Source: Macrobrachium rosenbergii (taxonomy: Eukaryota > Arthropoda > Malacostraca > Decapoda > Palaemonidae). From it: DNA of 64,000 bases. Of the stretch, positions 34,777-47,393 are shown piece by piece. A model generated the notes under the pieces. That model saw nothing but the letters and a program-made list of their open reading frames with translations. It made no database searches and had not been told where the DNA came from. Position numbers and translations under genes: made by a program. The stretch spans positions 24,030,891-24,094,890 of the forward strand of contig NC_089762.1 of NCBI RefSeq assembly GCF_040412425.1, written 5' to 3'. Position 1 is the stretch's first letter; each line of letters begins with the position of its first letter.

Positions 34777-34851
<75 letters not shown>
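34733..34851. repeat. (TA)n microsatellite
   Basis: TA with CAGTA and TTTATA interruptions. Confidence 0.93.
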
Positions 34852-36700
34852 TGTAAACCGATTCGAGGAGGTGGCAGTTTTCCCGGTGTGGCTTACATGA
34901 CCCTTGAGAAAGGTTCTTTTATTTGACTTCAAAATTTAATAACTTCAAGCAATGCTGTAAGCGCAGTGAGAATCATAACAGCCTTTTCTGGCGATCTCAC
35001 CACTTACATGGCAAAAAATGGAGTAATTTTTTATATCCTAACCTTACTGACTGTTGAAGTTTATTGACGTTTTGAATTGTTTTTTTCCATGAAATCCACA
35101 TACTATATATCGTATCACTGCAGGATGTAATGTTTGTTTTGTCTTTGGTGTTTTCATCGTTTTTGGTATAAACATTCATGAAAACTGAGGTTATGTTACT
35201 TTAAAAATTATTTGGAAAGGGATTCTTTCTCCTTATCTCGTCAAAGATTAATCAGCCTGACGCCATCATCATTTTAATTCTTAGCAAATTATCAATCCTT
35301 CCATTTGTCAGATTGTTTTTCATTCTTTTATTCTTCCGTGCTTCTCTGGCTCTATTGTGATGTGTCTCTAGCTTTTGTTTAGATTAAATTCCACCTTTCC
35401 TCTTGTCCTTTTCTCATTTTTCTTCGGATCTGGAAGAAATAGTTTTAGGGGGTGACTCCAAGGAAAATATCAAAAGGGTCACGGCCACATTCATCCTTAT
35501 TCAGCTTATTCCAGAATGAACCCTCTATGCAGAAAACATCCATAACAGGACCGCTGTATGTTCCTACCCAAAGGATCGTCATCACCTTTCTGATCCCTTA
35601 CACTCCCACTCATCCCCCCTATTTAACCACCTATAACTAGGTCACTCTCTTCTCCACTTTAGAGACATTTAAATTATCAGAAGCCTGTCGTCCTCGATTC
35701 CCTTCATGACCAAACCACCTCAAAACACTGGTTAATCTTTTAAAACTTGCTAATCGTTTTGCTCTATCTGTCTCGAATTTCTTATTCCCCACCTTCATTC
35801 TTACTACGAAAACGCGCTGGGAGCAGTTTATTTCCTTCGTATTATGTAATCAACATCATCTTCACCTCCTTTGAGGAGAGTTGACTTCATATCTTTGCTT
35901 TCATTCGATACTTCACTTTTTTTTTTTTTTTTTTCATGCAAGCTTTGTTGAGGTCCACGGATTTCCCATAGAACTCTTCCTTTAAATGCTTTAACTCTTC
36001 ATTGAGATATGTAAATATTCGATCGAACAGCCCTACATCTACAGTAGTCTAATCCTACGTTCTCATACTTTTATTCTTTTTGTTATCTCGCTTCAATTTT
36101 AACCTCGCTGTACATCTTGCCATGAATTATTAATTGATGTAACTTTCTCATAGGAAATTTCTTATATGATTCCTTTTTATTTTATTTTTGCCACTAAGTT
36201 TGAGGCCGAAGGTAGAGTTATAAGGATGAACTAGAAATTTTTCCATTGTCATGTTTAAGAAAAATTCGAACAAGGTTTCGACACAACAAGGGTTCTGGAT
36301 AATCCTGCTTTAAATTCAGTGGATGGAATGAAACCGATGAAAAGAGAGAATTTCTGAAAGCATAAAGAGCTCTTTTTGAAAATGATTGGAACAGCATAAT
36401 GAAAAACAAGGTTTCAATGGTCTTATTTTCATGCATAAGCCGACTAAGACTGGAGTCAAACCCCCGCTTTTCGTGATGCACTTCCAATGACTTAATTCAC
36501 ACTCGTGAAATGATTGCTTTAAGAACATGTATAGCTCATTTTTACCGTTTTCGTTTATCTCAGTCGTTCAATCTAGCACAAATCAAAGAAAATGAAGGCC
36601 TCTCTAGAAATGTATTGCCGTTGTTGTTGGCTTCTTATTTTTTCCCCGAGTTCAACTCCACCGAAGGCACTCTGTGAGGCCAGCTGATTCATTCGTCCTG

Positions 36701-36935
36701 GTAGGGGGTTAATGCTGTTAGTACACCTAACTGTAAGCATTACAAAAGGTTGCCTGCAACGTTCCTTCGACCCCTAGCTGCACCCAGTTTTTTGCCTTGT
36801 CCTTTACCTCCGTTCCCATTCCTTTCTCCTGTCTTGCTGTCTAGCCACTCCAACTCCCTCTTTTCACTGCCTCAAACGCTGAATGGCTGGAAGTGCCCAG
36901 TGCTTGGCTTTATAGCCAGTTACATAAATGAAATC
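36701..36935 (+). repeat. Decapod dispersed repeat, copy 3 (degenerate)
   Basis: Retains GTAGGGGGTTAATGCTGTTA, CCTTCGACCCCTAGCTGCA and GCTGAATGGCTGGAAGTGCC, with internal deletions. Confidence 0.7.
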
Positions 36936-37424
36936 AAATCAGTCAGATAATTTGACCTATACACTATATATATGGTGCGGAAGTTCCGAGTTTTGTGGCG
37001 TGCTCCATATTAATTGCCAAATCCATACCGTTATCATCCTCATAAAATATGAAATTCTTCAGTATATTTTTTTAGACTTGGTATTTCCAGTCTTCCTGAT
37101 ATCAAACGGGAAGTTGTCCTTTTGCCCTAATTTTTATTAGTTTTCTTCACTGTTCTGTTTTATTCTCAGAAACTTATTTTTTCAGTAATCATCCGTTGAA
37201 TTTTACATCAAATGTTTTTTTGTTTCTTCTTCTTGTGTGTCCTGTGTGTTACTTGTTCCAGCATAGATACATAATTCTGAAGTCACCTCATGAAAGAATA
37301 TCGATTGGCTCCTTAGATACTGGTTTTGAGAATTCGAATATGTCCCAGGGGGAAATGAGAAATTTTCCGGGGAAGTGGATATTCGACAAGCAACAGCTTC
37401 ATTGGTAATCTAGGTGATTTATTG

Positions 37425-37658
37425 TTGTTGGTTAAAGAGGCGGTGCATTATAGATTTTCTGTTTCCTTTCAAGTTCCTGTCTTAATTAATTATCGATCGC
37501 GAAAAATTCTCTCTCTCTCTCTCAGAGTATCTGATCCTTTTCTATCCTCTCATGTAAACATTGAAGGTTTTGAGAGAATTTTTCGCGATCGATAATTAAT
37601 TAAGACAGGAACTTGAAAGGAAACAGAAAATCTATAATGCAACGCCTCTTTAACCAAC

Positions 37659-37660
<2 letters not shown>
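37425..37660. repeat. Near-perfect 89-bp inverted repeat (palindrome)
   Basis: 37425-37513 and 37572-37660 are reverse complements with one mismatch (GCGGTGC against GCGTTGC), separated by a 58-bp spacer. The arms start TTGTTGGTTAAAGAGGCG and end GCGAAAAATTCTCTC. Transcription from either strand would give a long hairpin. Confidence 0.93.
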
Positions 37661-37723
<63 letters not shown>

Positions 37724-37725
37724 TG
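37661..37725. repeat. (GA)n microsatellite
   Basis: GA repeat directly after the palindrome's right arm, with one GT interruption. Confidence 0.93.
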
Positions 37726-37744
37726 GTTAAGGATTAGTGAAATG

Positions 37745-38048
37745 GAATGTTATATAAAATTTAAGCCAAAAGACAACCGCTGGGTCCTATGAGATCATTC
37801 AGCGCTGAAAGGGAAGTCGAGAGCAAAAAAGGTTTTAAGGGATGTCACAGGAAGAAAACCTCGCAGTTGCACTATGAAAACAATTTTTGGAGAGGATGGA
37901 AAGTAAAAAGGAAGAAAGAGAATGTGAACGGAAGCACAGTAAAAGGAATGAAAGGGGTTGCGGCTAGGGGCCGGAGGGACGTTGCAAAGAACCTTAAGTA
38001 ATGACTACAGTTCACCACATGAGGTGCACTGACGGCATTCTCCACCTG
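37745..38048 (-). repeat. Decapod dispersed repeat, copy 4 (reverse)
   Basis: Reverse orientation relative to copies 1-3. On plus it has a 70-codon frame beginning MRSFSAEREVESKKGF, collinear with that of copy 2. Confidence 0.85.
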
Positions 38049-39470
38049 GATTAGTGACCTGCTCTATACCCTGGCAGAGCCGGTCCTGGTCGTTTCGGCC
38101 GTAAGTCACTTTAGGCCGTAACATCCAAAACAATGTCAGACGTTATGTTTATGGTATTTACCGTTATGTTTATGGTATTTACGATTATTATTTCATGTTT
38201 TACGCACATCCCCAAGGGCTGGTACTAAACACGGCGCCCATTTTGCACGTAAACGTGCTTACGGCCGCAACGACCCGAATGCGGCAGAGCTACGAGGAAC
38301 TGTAAATCGGGCGAGATTTGTCCACAGACTGAGTCACAAGACGCTAACAGTTGTGGCTCAAGCCTTCTAAGAGCCGTACGTTGCACGACAGAGAATTTTC
38401 CCATTGCTGATACAAACCAGTCAGCCAAAGTAGAATGGGTTGTATTGTGTAGCCCCGACTACTGATAGCTGCGCTAGACACGGGGAATATTATTTCTCAT
38501 TTTATTTAAATTAGATAAGAAAGTATAAGAAACTGCAAGTATCGAAAAATTGCGAAGTTTGCTATATGCGAAGTGAATGTTTTGTATAACTCGGTTAATA
38601 TTGCGTTTAACGCTGATGTTTTTGCATGAAATTCAAAATTCATATTAAAGGCTTATTAGTTGTTTATAAAGCATCCGTTTAATGAATAAAGGTAAAACTC
38701 AAGTCTGGTATTTTCATGCTAAGACGTCAGTGTGTGACACATCGCCTTTCGAATTAGCCGGGAACAGTCGTGAACCCAAGCTAAGACTCTGCGCGCAAGC
38801 GGTTATAAACGGTTTATCTTATAAATTTTTTTTATTTGTTACATTGTTTTATGATGTGCGTAACTTTTTATTTTAAATGAATATTTGCATTGGTTTTCAT
38901 TTGTACAGTTGGCAGTCTGTTAATTTAAGAAAACTATTTTGAAGTTTAGTATGATGTCACTGATTTAATGACCTGTCCTGAAACATATAACATACTGTTA
39001 TATTGGTATTTTCTGTCATTTGTCATTTGCGTTAACATGCGCTGGTAAATGTATAATTAGGCTTAGTAATTCATTCTTATCACAACCCCTATAAAACGTT
39101 TAACCCTTAATTCTACCAGATCTGCAGTTTGCCCTTGATAATATTATGTTGCCGAACATTTTTTAAAGAAAGTAAAGGTGAATTCTTATTGCTTTGACCT
39201 GATATTCCTTAATTTTTACGTGATTGGTATTTTTTAAAGATACGCTGGGAATTACGAAATGAACACTATTGATGAAATTGAACAATTCATAAATTTGATT
39301 GATTAATGCGGCATGCTTCAAGGCTCGCAACCGTATGTGGTTGTCAGTGTATGGTGCGATTGCTATTTTCAAGTTGATGCCTTTTACCAGTTAAAGTGAC
39401 CATTCCGTAAGTAACTGAAGAAGAACGTGCAAGATGTCTCAAGTAATAGAAAAACTCTTAGAAGATGCAT
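38049..39470. other. Spacer, no gene recognised
   Basis: No repeat family or domain recognised. A 24-bp motif TATGTTTATGGTATTTAC is duplicated at about 38143-38180. Confidence 0.4.
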
Positions 39471-39542
39471 GGCCTGTTGGTCTAGGGGTATGATTCCTGC
39501 TTTGGGTGCAGGAGGTCCCGGGTTCAAATCCCGGACAGGCCC
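39471..39542 (+). tRNA. tRNA-Pro-UGG: tRNA-Pro(UGG), solitary plus-strand copy
   Basis: Same 72-nt sequence as the array consensus, but with unrelated flanks on both sides (upstream TTAGAAGATGCAT, downstream GGTTTCTTTTG with its own TTTT terminator). It sits about 9.7 kb from the array and in the opposite orientation, and could be the single-copy ancestor or a dispersed sibling. Confidence 0.95.
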
Positions 39543-40653
39543 GGTTTCTTTTGTTAATGAGAGCGTGGTATTTAACACTTTTCCAGGTACACAGGTAAGA
39601 CAGAGGCAGGTGAGCGGTGGGGGACGAGGAACGAATTGAATAAAGGGAGGGGGAGCCCGTGACTATTTTTTGAAGCGGCACTGAACGAATGCTATTGGAG
39701 GTATATTTTCGGCAAGATATCGACTTTGGGAAGAACGTACGGAAAGCTTCTTTGGGGTTATGTAATCAACCCTTTACGTGGGGTTTGTAGACTGCACTGG
39801 GAAGAAAAAGATACCATCGCCTACAGTTGTTTTGAGATATATTTTTTATCCCTGTTGTTGGGTGGACAAGTAAAAACAATGCGGTCTGGTAAGTTGCTGA
39901 ACTGCTGTTTGCGCTTTGTTGCGAAATAAACACTAGTTTCCGTTCGAAAGGCATGATAAGAACATCCTTTAGTATAACGCAAGCCTATGGGTTTTGCTCT
40001 GCTCAAAAGGCACCCATTTTTCAATTAATTTTGTAACTGTGGTTTTTAAAGTTCGTTAAATTGACTGTCGTGTATTATATGAATATCTGCGTTATATTTA
40101 AGATTCCTTTATGGAATGAAACGAAGAGAAAATGTTTTATAAAGAAAAAGACACTAGTAGCATAAATGAGCAAAGCAGATCATTTAACGAAGTGAGATGC
40201 TTGCCTTTAAGGAAGCCGCAATGTGAAAACAAGACCCAGATGTATCTATGATGAATAAATAGTAAACTAGGTAACGAAATATACAATTCGACAAAATAAT
40301 TATTTACTCTGGGGTTCGAACCACTGACAGACATGTATTTCGTTATAAGCACAGGTCCCGAATCGTGTGTACAGATACAGCAGCCGGGAGGGTAATGACC
40401 TTCCCACCTGAGCGAAACGCAGGTGTTTTTTCCCGTTTCTTAGAACATCGTTCACAACGATATTACGTTGGAACCCCTTCGCCTGGACGTAAAGTGTTAT
40501 CAACAGACTTCGTTTCGTTTTCTTTTTTCCTGAGGCGCCACCTTATCAGATGTCTAGCAATTTGAAACATTTACATATTCAGATTTTAACTATTTCCATA
40601 TCAGATTAATCACACAGAGGATTTACGATATTTATAGGTATTAGTAGATATTA

Positions 40654-40722
<69 letters not shown>

Positions 40723-42528
40723 AGATCACTGCGAATGTTAAAGGATATTCTTATGAGAGTATGAGTATCCTTTTTTTCCCCAGAAGTGATTGAAGCCTCA
40801 AAACGGTTTAGTTTAATTATTGGCGAATTAATTATTAGATTTGGCAGGACATTTCACATTCAGATATGTAACTTTCTCCTCCATTATTCCGAATCTTATC
40901 TTGCCAGTTGAGAGAGAGAGATTGGATTGTTGTTGACATAAACGATGGAAAAAGCCATTCATAACCATACCCAAAAGAATATTCAGGGTTTCAGTTCCAT
41001 TATCCAGCTTAGAATTCCAGCAGAGAAAGCTGTACGCTTCTTTTTATTATTTACCATTGTTTCAGGTAAAACTGACGTGAGCAAAGCAGGATTACCTAGT
41101 CTGCGTAGTGACTTAACAGGAGAAACTGTGTTAAGAGGGAGGCACTGTTTTCTGTTCAGAGGAAAGTTAACAAATGACTCTCGGGTGTTATCGGCAGTCT
41201 ATCGTTAGAAAGTCTATTAGAAGACGAAGTCTTTTTTTATTCTCAGGTAGAAAATAGCAGATGGTATGCCTAAACATTTCAATGACCCTTGGGAATTGAA
41301 GTAGTTTTTGCAGCCCGACGTTCGTGAAAACTGAGATGTTATTGCTCGTTACTAGGACCAAAATGTGTTTTCTGTTGTTTTTATAAAAAAAGATAATCTT
41401 CCTTTATGTAGTGTGGTTTGAACAGTTTTGGCGAGGAATCTTCATTACTTTTCACGGAGAAGTTGAAAAAAATTATGTTTAATAGACGTGTTTAACCAAA
41501 TAGCTTGAGTAGAAAGGACAAGTCTTATAATACTGTGTAATATAGAAGCTTATGACCAGTTGTGCCTCTTATAGTCCTCTGTCATGCAAAAGAATTAGAG
41601 GGAGATGTAGGTGTATATTACTGAAAAATAAACCAACAAAGAATTAGATATATTGTTAATATGACCAAAGAACACAATGAAATATTATACAGGCCCTAAA
41701 ACTTAAGTTACCCTTTCTTTTTGTTCGCAAACAAACGTTTTCTATTTGCCGCTGTAGCCAGCCACTTGGCCGCGTGGCAAGTTTTCTTTTTTCTTTACTT
41801 TTTTTTTTTATCTTGACGTCATAGTGCGTCATCCTTAATAGATTTGATTGGCGACGACTGAATAAAAAATATGAACTTCAAAAAGGGCTTAATAACCAAT
41901 AAAATTAAGTAAAGGTAAACGAAGTGTAGTCGTCATTCAATACCAGTTCTTCTTACTTCATATTTATTTATATATTTCCGTTACCCTATATCAGCTCTAG
42001 TTCTCTGCTGGTCTCGAAAAATATATCACGCTTACGATTGGCCGTATGACAAAAAAAAAAAAAAAAAATCACCAGAGAAAAAAGGAGTGAAAATCTTACA
42101 TTGAATCTTACATTGAATACTTGACAGCAGAAAGCGTCCACGTCTACGTGACACTTAGATTTCTGTGCGTGGGTTTTTAAAACGTTTTTTTTAATTTAAT
42201 GTTTCTGGAACGATTTGATAAAACATTCCCTTTTTAAGATTAGATTTTTTTTACATGTGAATGCCTGGTAAGGTTAATCAGAAGAGTAAATAGATTTCAT
42301 GGTAACGGCCATTGGAAGACTGAACAGAAGTCGCTGTTGTAGGGTGAATCGGTATGAACAGTCGCTTGTGCTTTATTCCGTAATGACATGTTCAACAATA
42401 TTGAAAGAAGAGTTAATTGCTCTTAAATGGCACTGAAGCTTGGGAGAATCTTAACAAAAGGCTTCAGAACGAGCTACGTCGCGAGTGCACGACATCGTTC
42501 TGACAATTTATTGACATTAAAGTTGCAC

Positions 42529-42530
<2 letters not shown>
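39543..42530. other. Spacer, no gene recognised
   Basis: Contains the (CT)n tract at 40656-40721 and poly-A at about 42053. No supported exon. Confidence 0.45.
40656..40721. repeat. (CT)n microsatellite
   Basis: About 33 CT dinucleotides. Confidence 0.95.
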
Positions 42531-42954
<424 letters not shown>

Positions 42955-42976
42955 CAAACCACGGGTAGGATATGAA

Positions 42977-43079
42977 AAACGGTTGTAAATACTGACTGCT
43001 ATCGGCTTATGCTAACCTAAGCCATCTTCAGAGGATGACTTAGTTAAAATAAAGCCGACACCAGTCAGGATTTACAACC

Positions 43080-43083
<4 letters not shown>
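42977..43083. repeat. Foldback element of about 107 bp between TA tracts
   Basis: The left arm (AAACGGTTGTAAATACTGAC onward, 42977-43009) pairs with the right arm (43052-43083) with few mismatches. The interior TAACCTAAGCCATC pairs with GATGACTTAGTTA around a 7-nt loop, so the whole segment folds into one hairpin. Confidence 0.8.

Positions 43084-43146
<63 letters not shown>
43084..43146. repeat. (TA)n microsatellite
   Basis: TA tract flanking the foldback element on its right. Confidence 0.95.
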
Positions 43147-43150
<4 letters not shown>

Positions 43151-44510
43151 TAATGTTTGTATATTTGTTTGGCTTTATAGAAATCTGAACCGCTTGACAG
43201 ACCCAGACAAAATTTTGCACACGGCCTTTACTGTATGTCACCCCAGAAAGGTTTTATCTCAAAATCAAACTGCAACCCGTGACAGACTTACAAACACTGA
43301 CAAAACAAAAATTTTCGCTTTTACGTCACTTTCATTCAGTTTTCTGGGTTTATTCTCATTTTTCAACTGATGCTTCACCTTTTCTTCTGCCGCTGCCAGA
43401 AGTATTATTAACCTATAACAATAAATCCCCTATAACGTCAATTTTTTATCAGAATTTACGTGAATTTTGATCATAATTTATGATAAATATTAATGTGTTA
43501 ATCATATACCTCACTGCTAGGTTGTATTGCTAAATTAAATATTTTTGGCTTTGTTACAAAACATTTTCTTAGCTGTAAAGCAATGAACCCAAACTGGCAG
43601 CCCAAAAGATTTTTTTTTTTGGTTGTCTTCCTCATTTGCGCATACGTAGTAGCTGCTAGCTCAACACGACGTGCAAGATGTATGATGACAGTATATCCTT
43701 TTTTTTATTAGTTCAAATGCAAATTTTCTCACTAATTCGATCGTCTTTTCTTCGTTTTTACCTTTGGAATTCGTTATAGCAACTTCTTCATAGCATCACG
43801 ATAGCATATATCGTAATAAATTTGGTTTAAATGAGATTTATTGGGTGTTTTGGCAAAACACTTCACTACATGCTTACTGCCTATAGGTAAGATCTGCCAC
43901 ACCAAGTATGGAAAAAATTTCCACACTCTTTTTAGGGGTTTATTGTGGTCAGACATATTATTTTCTTATATGATTCATTGACCTATACTGTCGGTCATTT
44001 GCATATTTATGACTGAATAAAAACCCATCAAAGAATGGTTGTTTATGACGAATCATGAAGCAGCAGATGTCAGTCGAACGATGTCTCAGTTGATACATTG
44101 AATGCAGACAACAACAGAGTAACCGCTTTAGGTTTCCATCTAATTAAGGTAACTTAAATCTATTTAAAATTGTATTAATAAATATAAAAAGCGATTGTGA
44201 TTAACTTGATAAGGATGTTTATGGGAAATGATCTTTAGACCGTGAAGGAAAGCATATATATATATTGTTTTATATGTTAGATTTTACCGATGGTTGAATG
44301 AATTTAAAATTTAAGGCAAGTGTGAAAGTCAGTGATATGGAAATGTGGCAACACTGGATCCATGTGTTGTTGCACGAGAGACAGACCTTCTGCCCTCCCT
44401 CAAACAAACACACAGGCACACCTAAGTGCAAATTTTAGAAATACAATATTTTTTTATTTATTGTCTTTGGTCAGTGGAGATGCTTTTTATTCCCTTCTGG
44501 TAGAGGAATG
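43147..44510. other. Spacer, no gene recognised
   Basis: AT-rich. The stretch 43150-43450 has the look of a dispersed repeat tail but I cannot assign it. Confidence 0.4.
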
Positions 44511-44740
44511 TTACTTCCCCTCCCCTTCCCTCCCCTCTATCTTCCCTTCCCTTCCCTTCCTCTTTCCCTTCTTTTCCTTTCCCCTCCCCTCCCTCCCATC
44601 CTCCTCCCCTCCCCTTCTCCTTCACCCTCCCCCTCTCCTTCACCCTTCCCCTCTCCCTTCTCCTCCTCCCCTTCCTCTTCCCTCCCCTTCCCTCTTCCCT
44701 CCCCTTCCCTCTTCCCTCCCCCTTCACTCCCCCTACCCAT
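44511..44740. repeat. Polypyrimidine (CCCTTCC-type) tract
   Basis: About 230 bp with almost only C and T on plus, as irregular CCCT/CCTT runs. The long frames on both strands here are compositional artefacts. Confidence 0.93.
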
Positions 44741-44788
44741 AGATTGTCATTCAGAGTTTTCCCTGGCAGCAACAGGTTGGTCAGCTAG

Positions 44789-44856
44789 TAAATATATAAT
44801 ATATATATATATATACATTTATACATATATTTATACATATATGTATATGCATACAT

Positions 44857-44921
<65 letters not shown>
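44789..44921. repeat. (TA)n / (CATA)n microsatellite
   Basis: Compound TA and CATA repeat. Confidence 0.93.
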
Positions 44922-44923
<2 letters not shown>

Positions 44924-45842
44924 GACAGGCAGGTCAAGAATAGTAGCACGGTGAATAAGCAAAACTATTCTTGGTCTTGCATATCCAAAGGGCCTTGAAT
45001 TATTTTTGGTACTACCCCGCAGTGTCCTCCTAACCTCATATAGATCGCTTTCATCCGTTCCCTTGGTGTGCTGCCACCTGGCTGTTCAGCTTCCTTAACT
45101 TTACCTTACTCCAGTTTCCACCGCATTCAGTGAGAGTCATTGCTTAATAACTCGGCTGTATCGTTATAATAATCATAATAGTAATAATAGTAGTAGTAGT
45201 AGTAATAGTAGTAGTTTGGCCGTCTGGGTGACGTTTAATTCGTATTATAGTTCCTGTCTCACAAATGTTTCTTTGTAGAAGAAGGTAATCGTACAGCAGG
45301 TGTTCAAAGTTCATTTATAAGAGTAACAATAATAATAAGAATAATAATGATGATGATAATAATAATTCGTATTCGTGGAGGATAATGCAGCCGAAGCGTT
45401 TAGACAAGAAAAACTTATAAGAATATTTAATGAGGCCTGATTATAATTTGGGCAAGCATCTGGTCAAAGTCGTCTGATTCCATCATTTCCCAGCACACCT
45501 CGGTAAAGAAATTAACACTATCCTCAATCATTGTCGCAGCTTTTGAATTAGTTCGTGGTACTCGTTTACTTACCACAATGTCCCACTACCCTGTACCAGA
45601 GGGTTCTTAATACCTCTGCTGTAAAACTGTGAAATAGTGCCCCTGACAATGTTATGGGTGCTAGCATCCTTAATTTAGAGACTGAAATATTCCTTCGGCG
45701 GGCCTGGCTCTGTTGCTAAACAATTTTTACCCATTTTCTTTAATTTAGCTTTTCTCTTAATGTTTCCTGCGTTTACATTTTCACTTAAGGGCATTCTGTT
45801 CTTCGGAATCTTGCTTTATGACTGTGTGCTCATGAATAGTTA
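44922..45842. other. Spacer, no gene recognised
   Basis: Includes imperfect (TAG)n/(AAT)n at about 45164-45220 and 45328-45365. Confidence 0.45.
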
Positions 45843-45850
45843 TGTATATG

Positions 45851-45949
<99 letters not shown>

Positions 45950-45980
45950 CTATATAATGTTTATATGTGTATTTATATAT

Positions 45981-46058
<78 letters not shown>

Positions 46059-46091
46059 AAATATACATATATATATATATATATAATATAC

Positions 46092-46170
<79 letters not shown>

Positions 46171-46195
46171 ATATATATATATATGTGTGTGTGTG
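45843..46195. repeat. Compound (TA)n then (GT)n microsatellite
   Basis: About 350 bp of TA with interruptions, ending in GTGTGTGTGTG. Confidence 0.95.
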
Positions 46196-47393
46196 TTCTG
46201 AATGTAACAGAGTCTGCAAGTAATGCATTCTATATTTAGATATCACAAAATCTTGAATAAGAAAGTGCAGAGCAACTTCATCTGCTATAAGTACGATGCC
46301 ATTGCAAAATTACTTAAATGTTGCCATCAAAAATATTAAAATGGAATGGAGTTGTAAAATTGCTTCAGTATTAGCGTAAAAAAAATAAGAGAGTTTGATG
46401 TAACTTTGTAAGATTAGTTCAATCTTAGTGTCATATGTGACATGCCGGGTAATTACATGCATGTAATCACAGCAAGGACCTACTATCTTTTCCGTTATTT
46501 ATTTTTTAATCTTACATTTTGACAGTCGCGGAGCGAGGTCCTAATGTCCTGTCCTGTGCGTCTGCCTTTTTCTCGCTGGAAAAAGCTAATCAAATGAAAA
46601 ACTAATTATCTTCTAAATCGGATTTATTTTTCTGCGCTTCCTTCGTCAACATTGCATCACGGTTTTAGAAAACAGCATTTTTCTTATTTATAAATTTTGA
46701 TAATGCTAAGGTGTTGGAGGTTTGCGCTTATGTTTCAGACTTTTTTTTTTTAATTGCAAATCTATAGCTGCAATCGGCAGCGGGTAAACAATTTTTTATT
46801 TTTTTCAAGTAAAGACCAACAGGTAGTTACGCGCCCAGTATTTGGGGTGACTTTGATGAGGATGTCGCAACACTCCTTGGAAATAGGTTAAGCTGATTAG
46901 TAATTATCTGTAGGGAATGTAGTCGGTCTCTCCTTGCATATGCTAATAAATTTTTTTTTACCGTTTCTATTCAAGGTGAGAATTTGATAGCCTAATTAAT
47001 ATCTTTCCTTGATCTACCCGATGCACGTCTTCATTTCGGTAAGAGTAGAAAAAAATCCATAAACATCTTTAAAAGGTTTAAGTCATAAAAAAAGATATTA
47101 GATTACACAGATTTGCATATGGAAGGAAGGAAAGAAAAAGCATGTGGAATGCAAATTTTTTTTTTTTTTCAATCTTGGCCAAATACAGCATTTTCCCCAA
47201 AATTAGTGAGAGATGGGTCATTGGGTCAAAGTGGGACTTAAGATTTCTAAAATTTTGTTGCAATTCGAGGGAAATACCGTATGAAACCCTTCTTAATCAA
47301 TGTTTGACCAGAAACAAGTAGATACAACTATGTTATTTGAAATTGTTTGGAATAATTTTCCGCGAGTTGTCATCCTCGTAAGAGACAACACAC
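46196..47393. other. Downstream flank of the CUB-YHYH gene
   Basis: Probable 3' untranslated and intergenic DNA of the minus-strand gene. AATAAA occurs on minus at about 46795-46800, roughly 600 bp past the stop, as a possible polyadenylation signal. Confidence 0.4.

Larger units (their letters stand above)
32305..36700. other. Spacer with TA tracts, no gene recognised
   Basis: Holds (TA)n at 32669-32790 and 34733-34851 and poly-T at about 35918. Short frames (for example 33224-33502 minus, 33558-33815 plus, 36218-36487 minus) show no domain or splice context that I could support. Confidence 0.45.

Noticed and set aside
40310..40330. tRNA-like GGGGTTCGAACCAC stretch
   Set aside because: Only a B-box-like motif. 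No A-box or cloverleaf could be drawn around it.
44332..44954. Pro/Ser/Leu-rich and Gly/Arg/Glu-rich frames of 100-150 codons
   Set aside because: They only reflect the polypyrimidine tract. No domain, no splice context, open on both strands.
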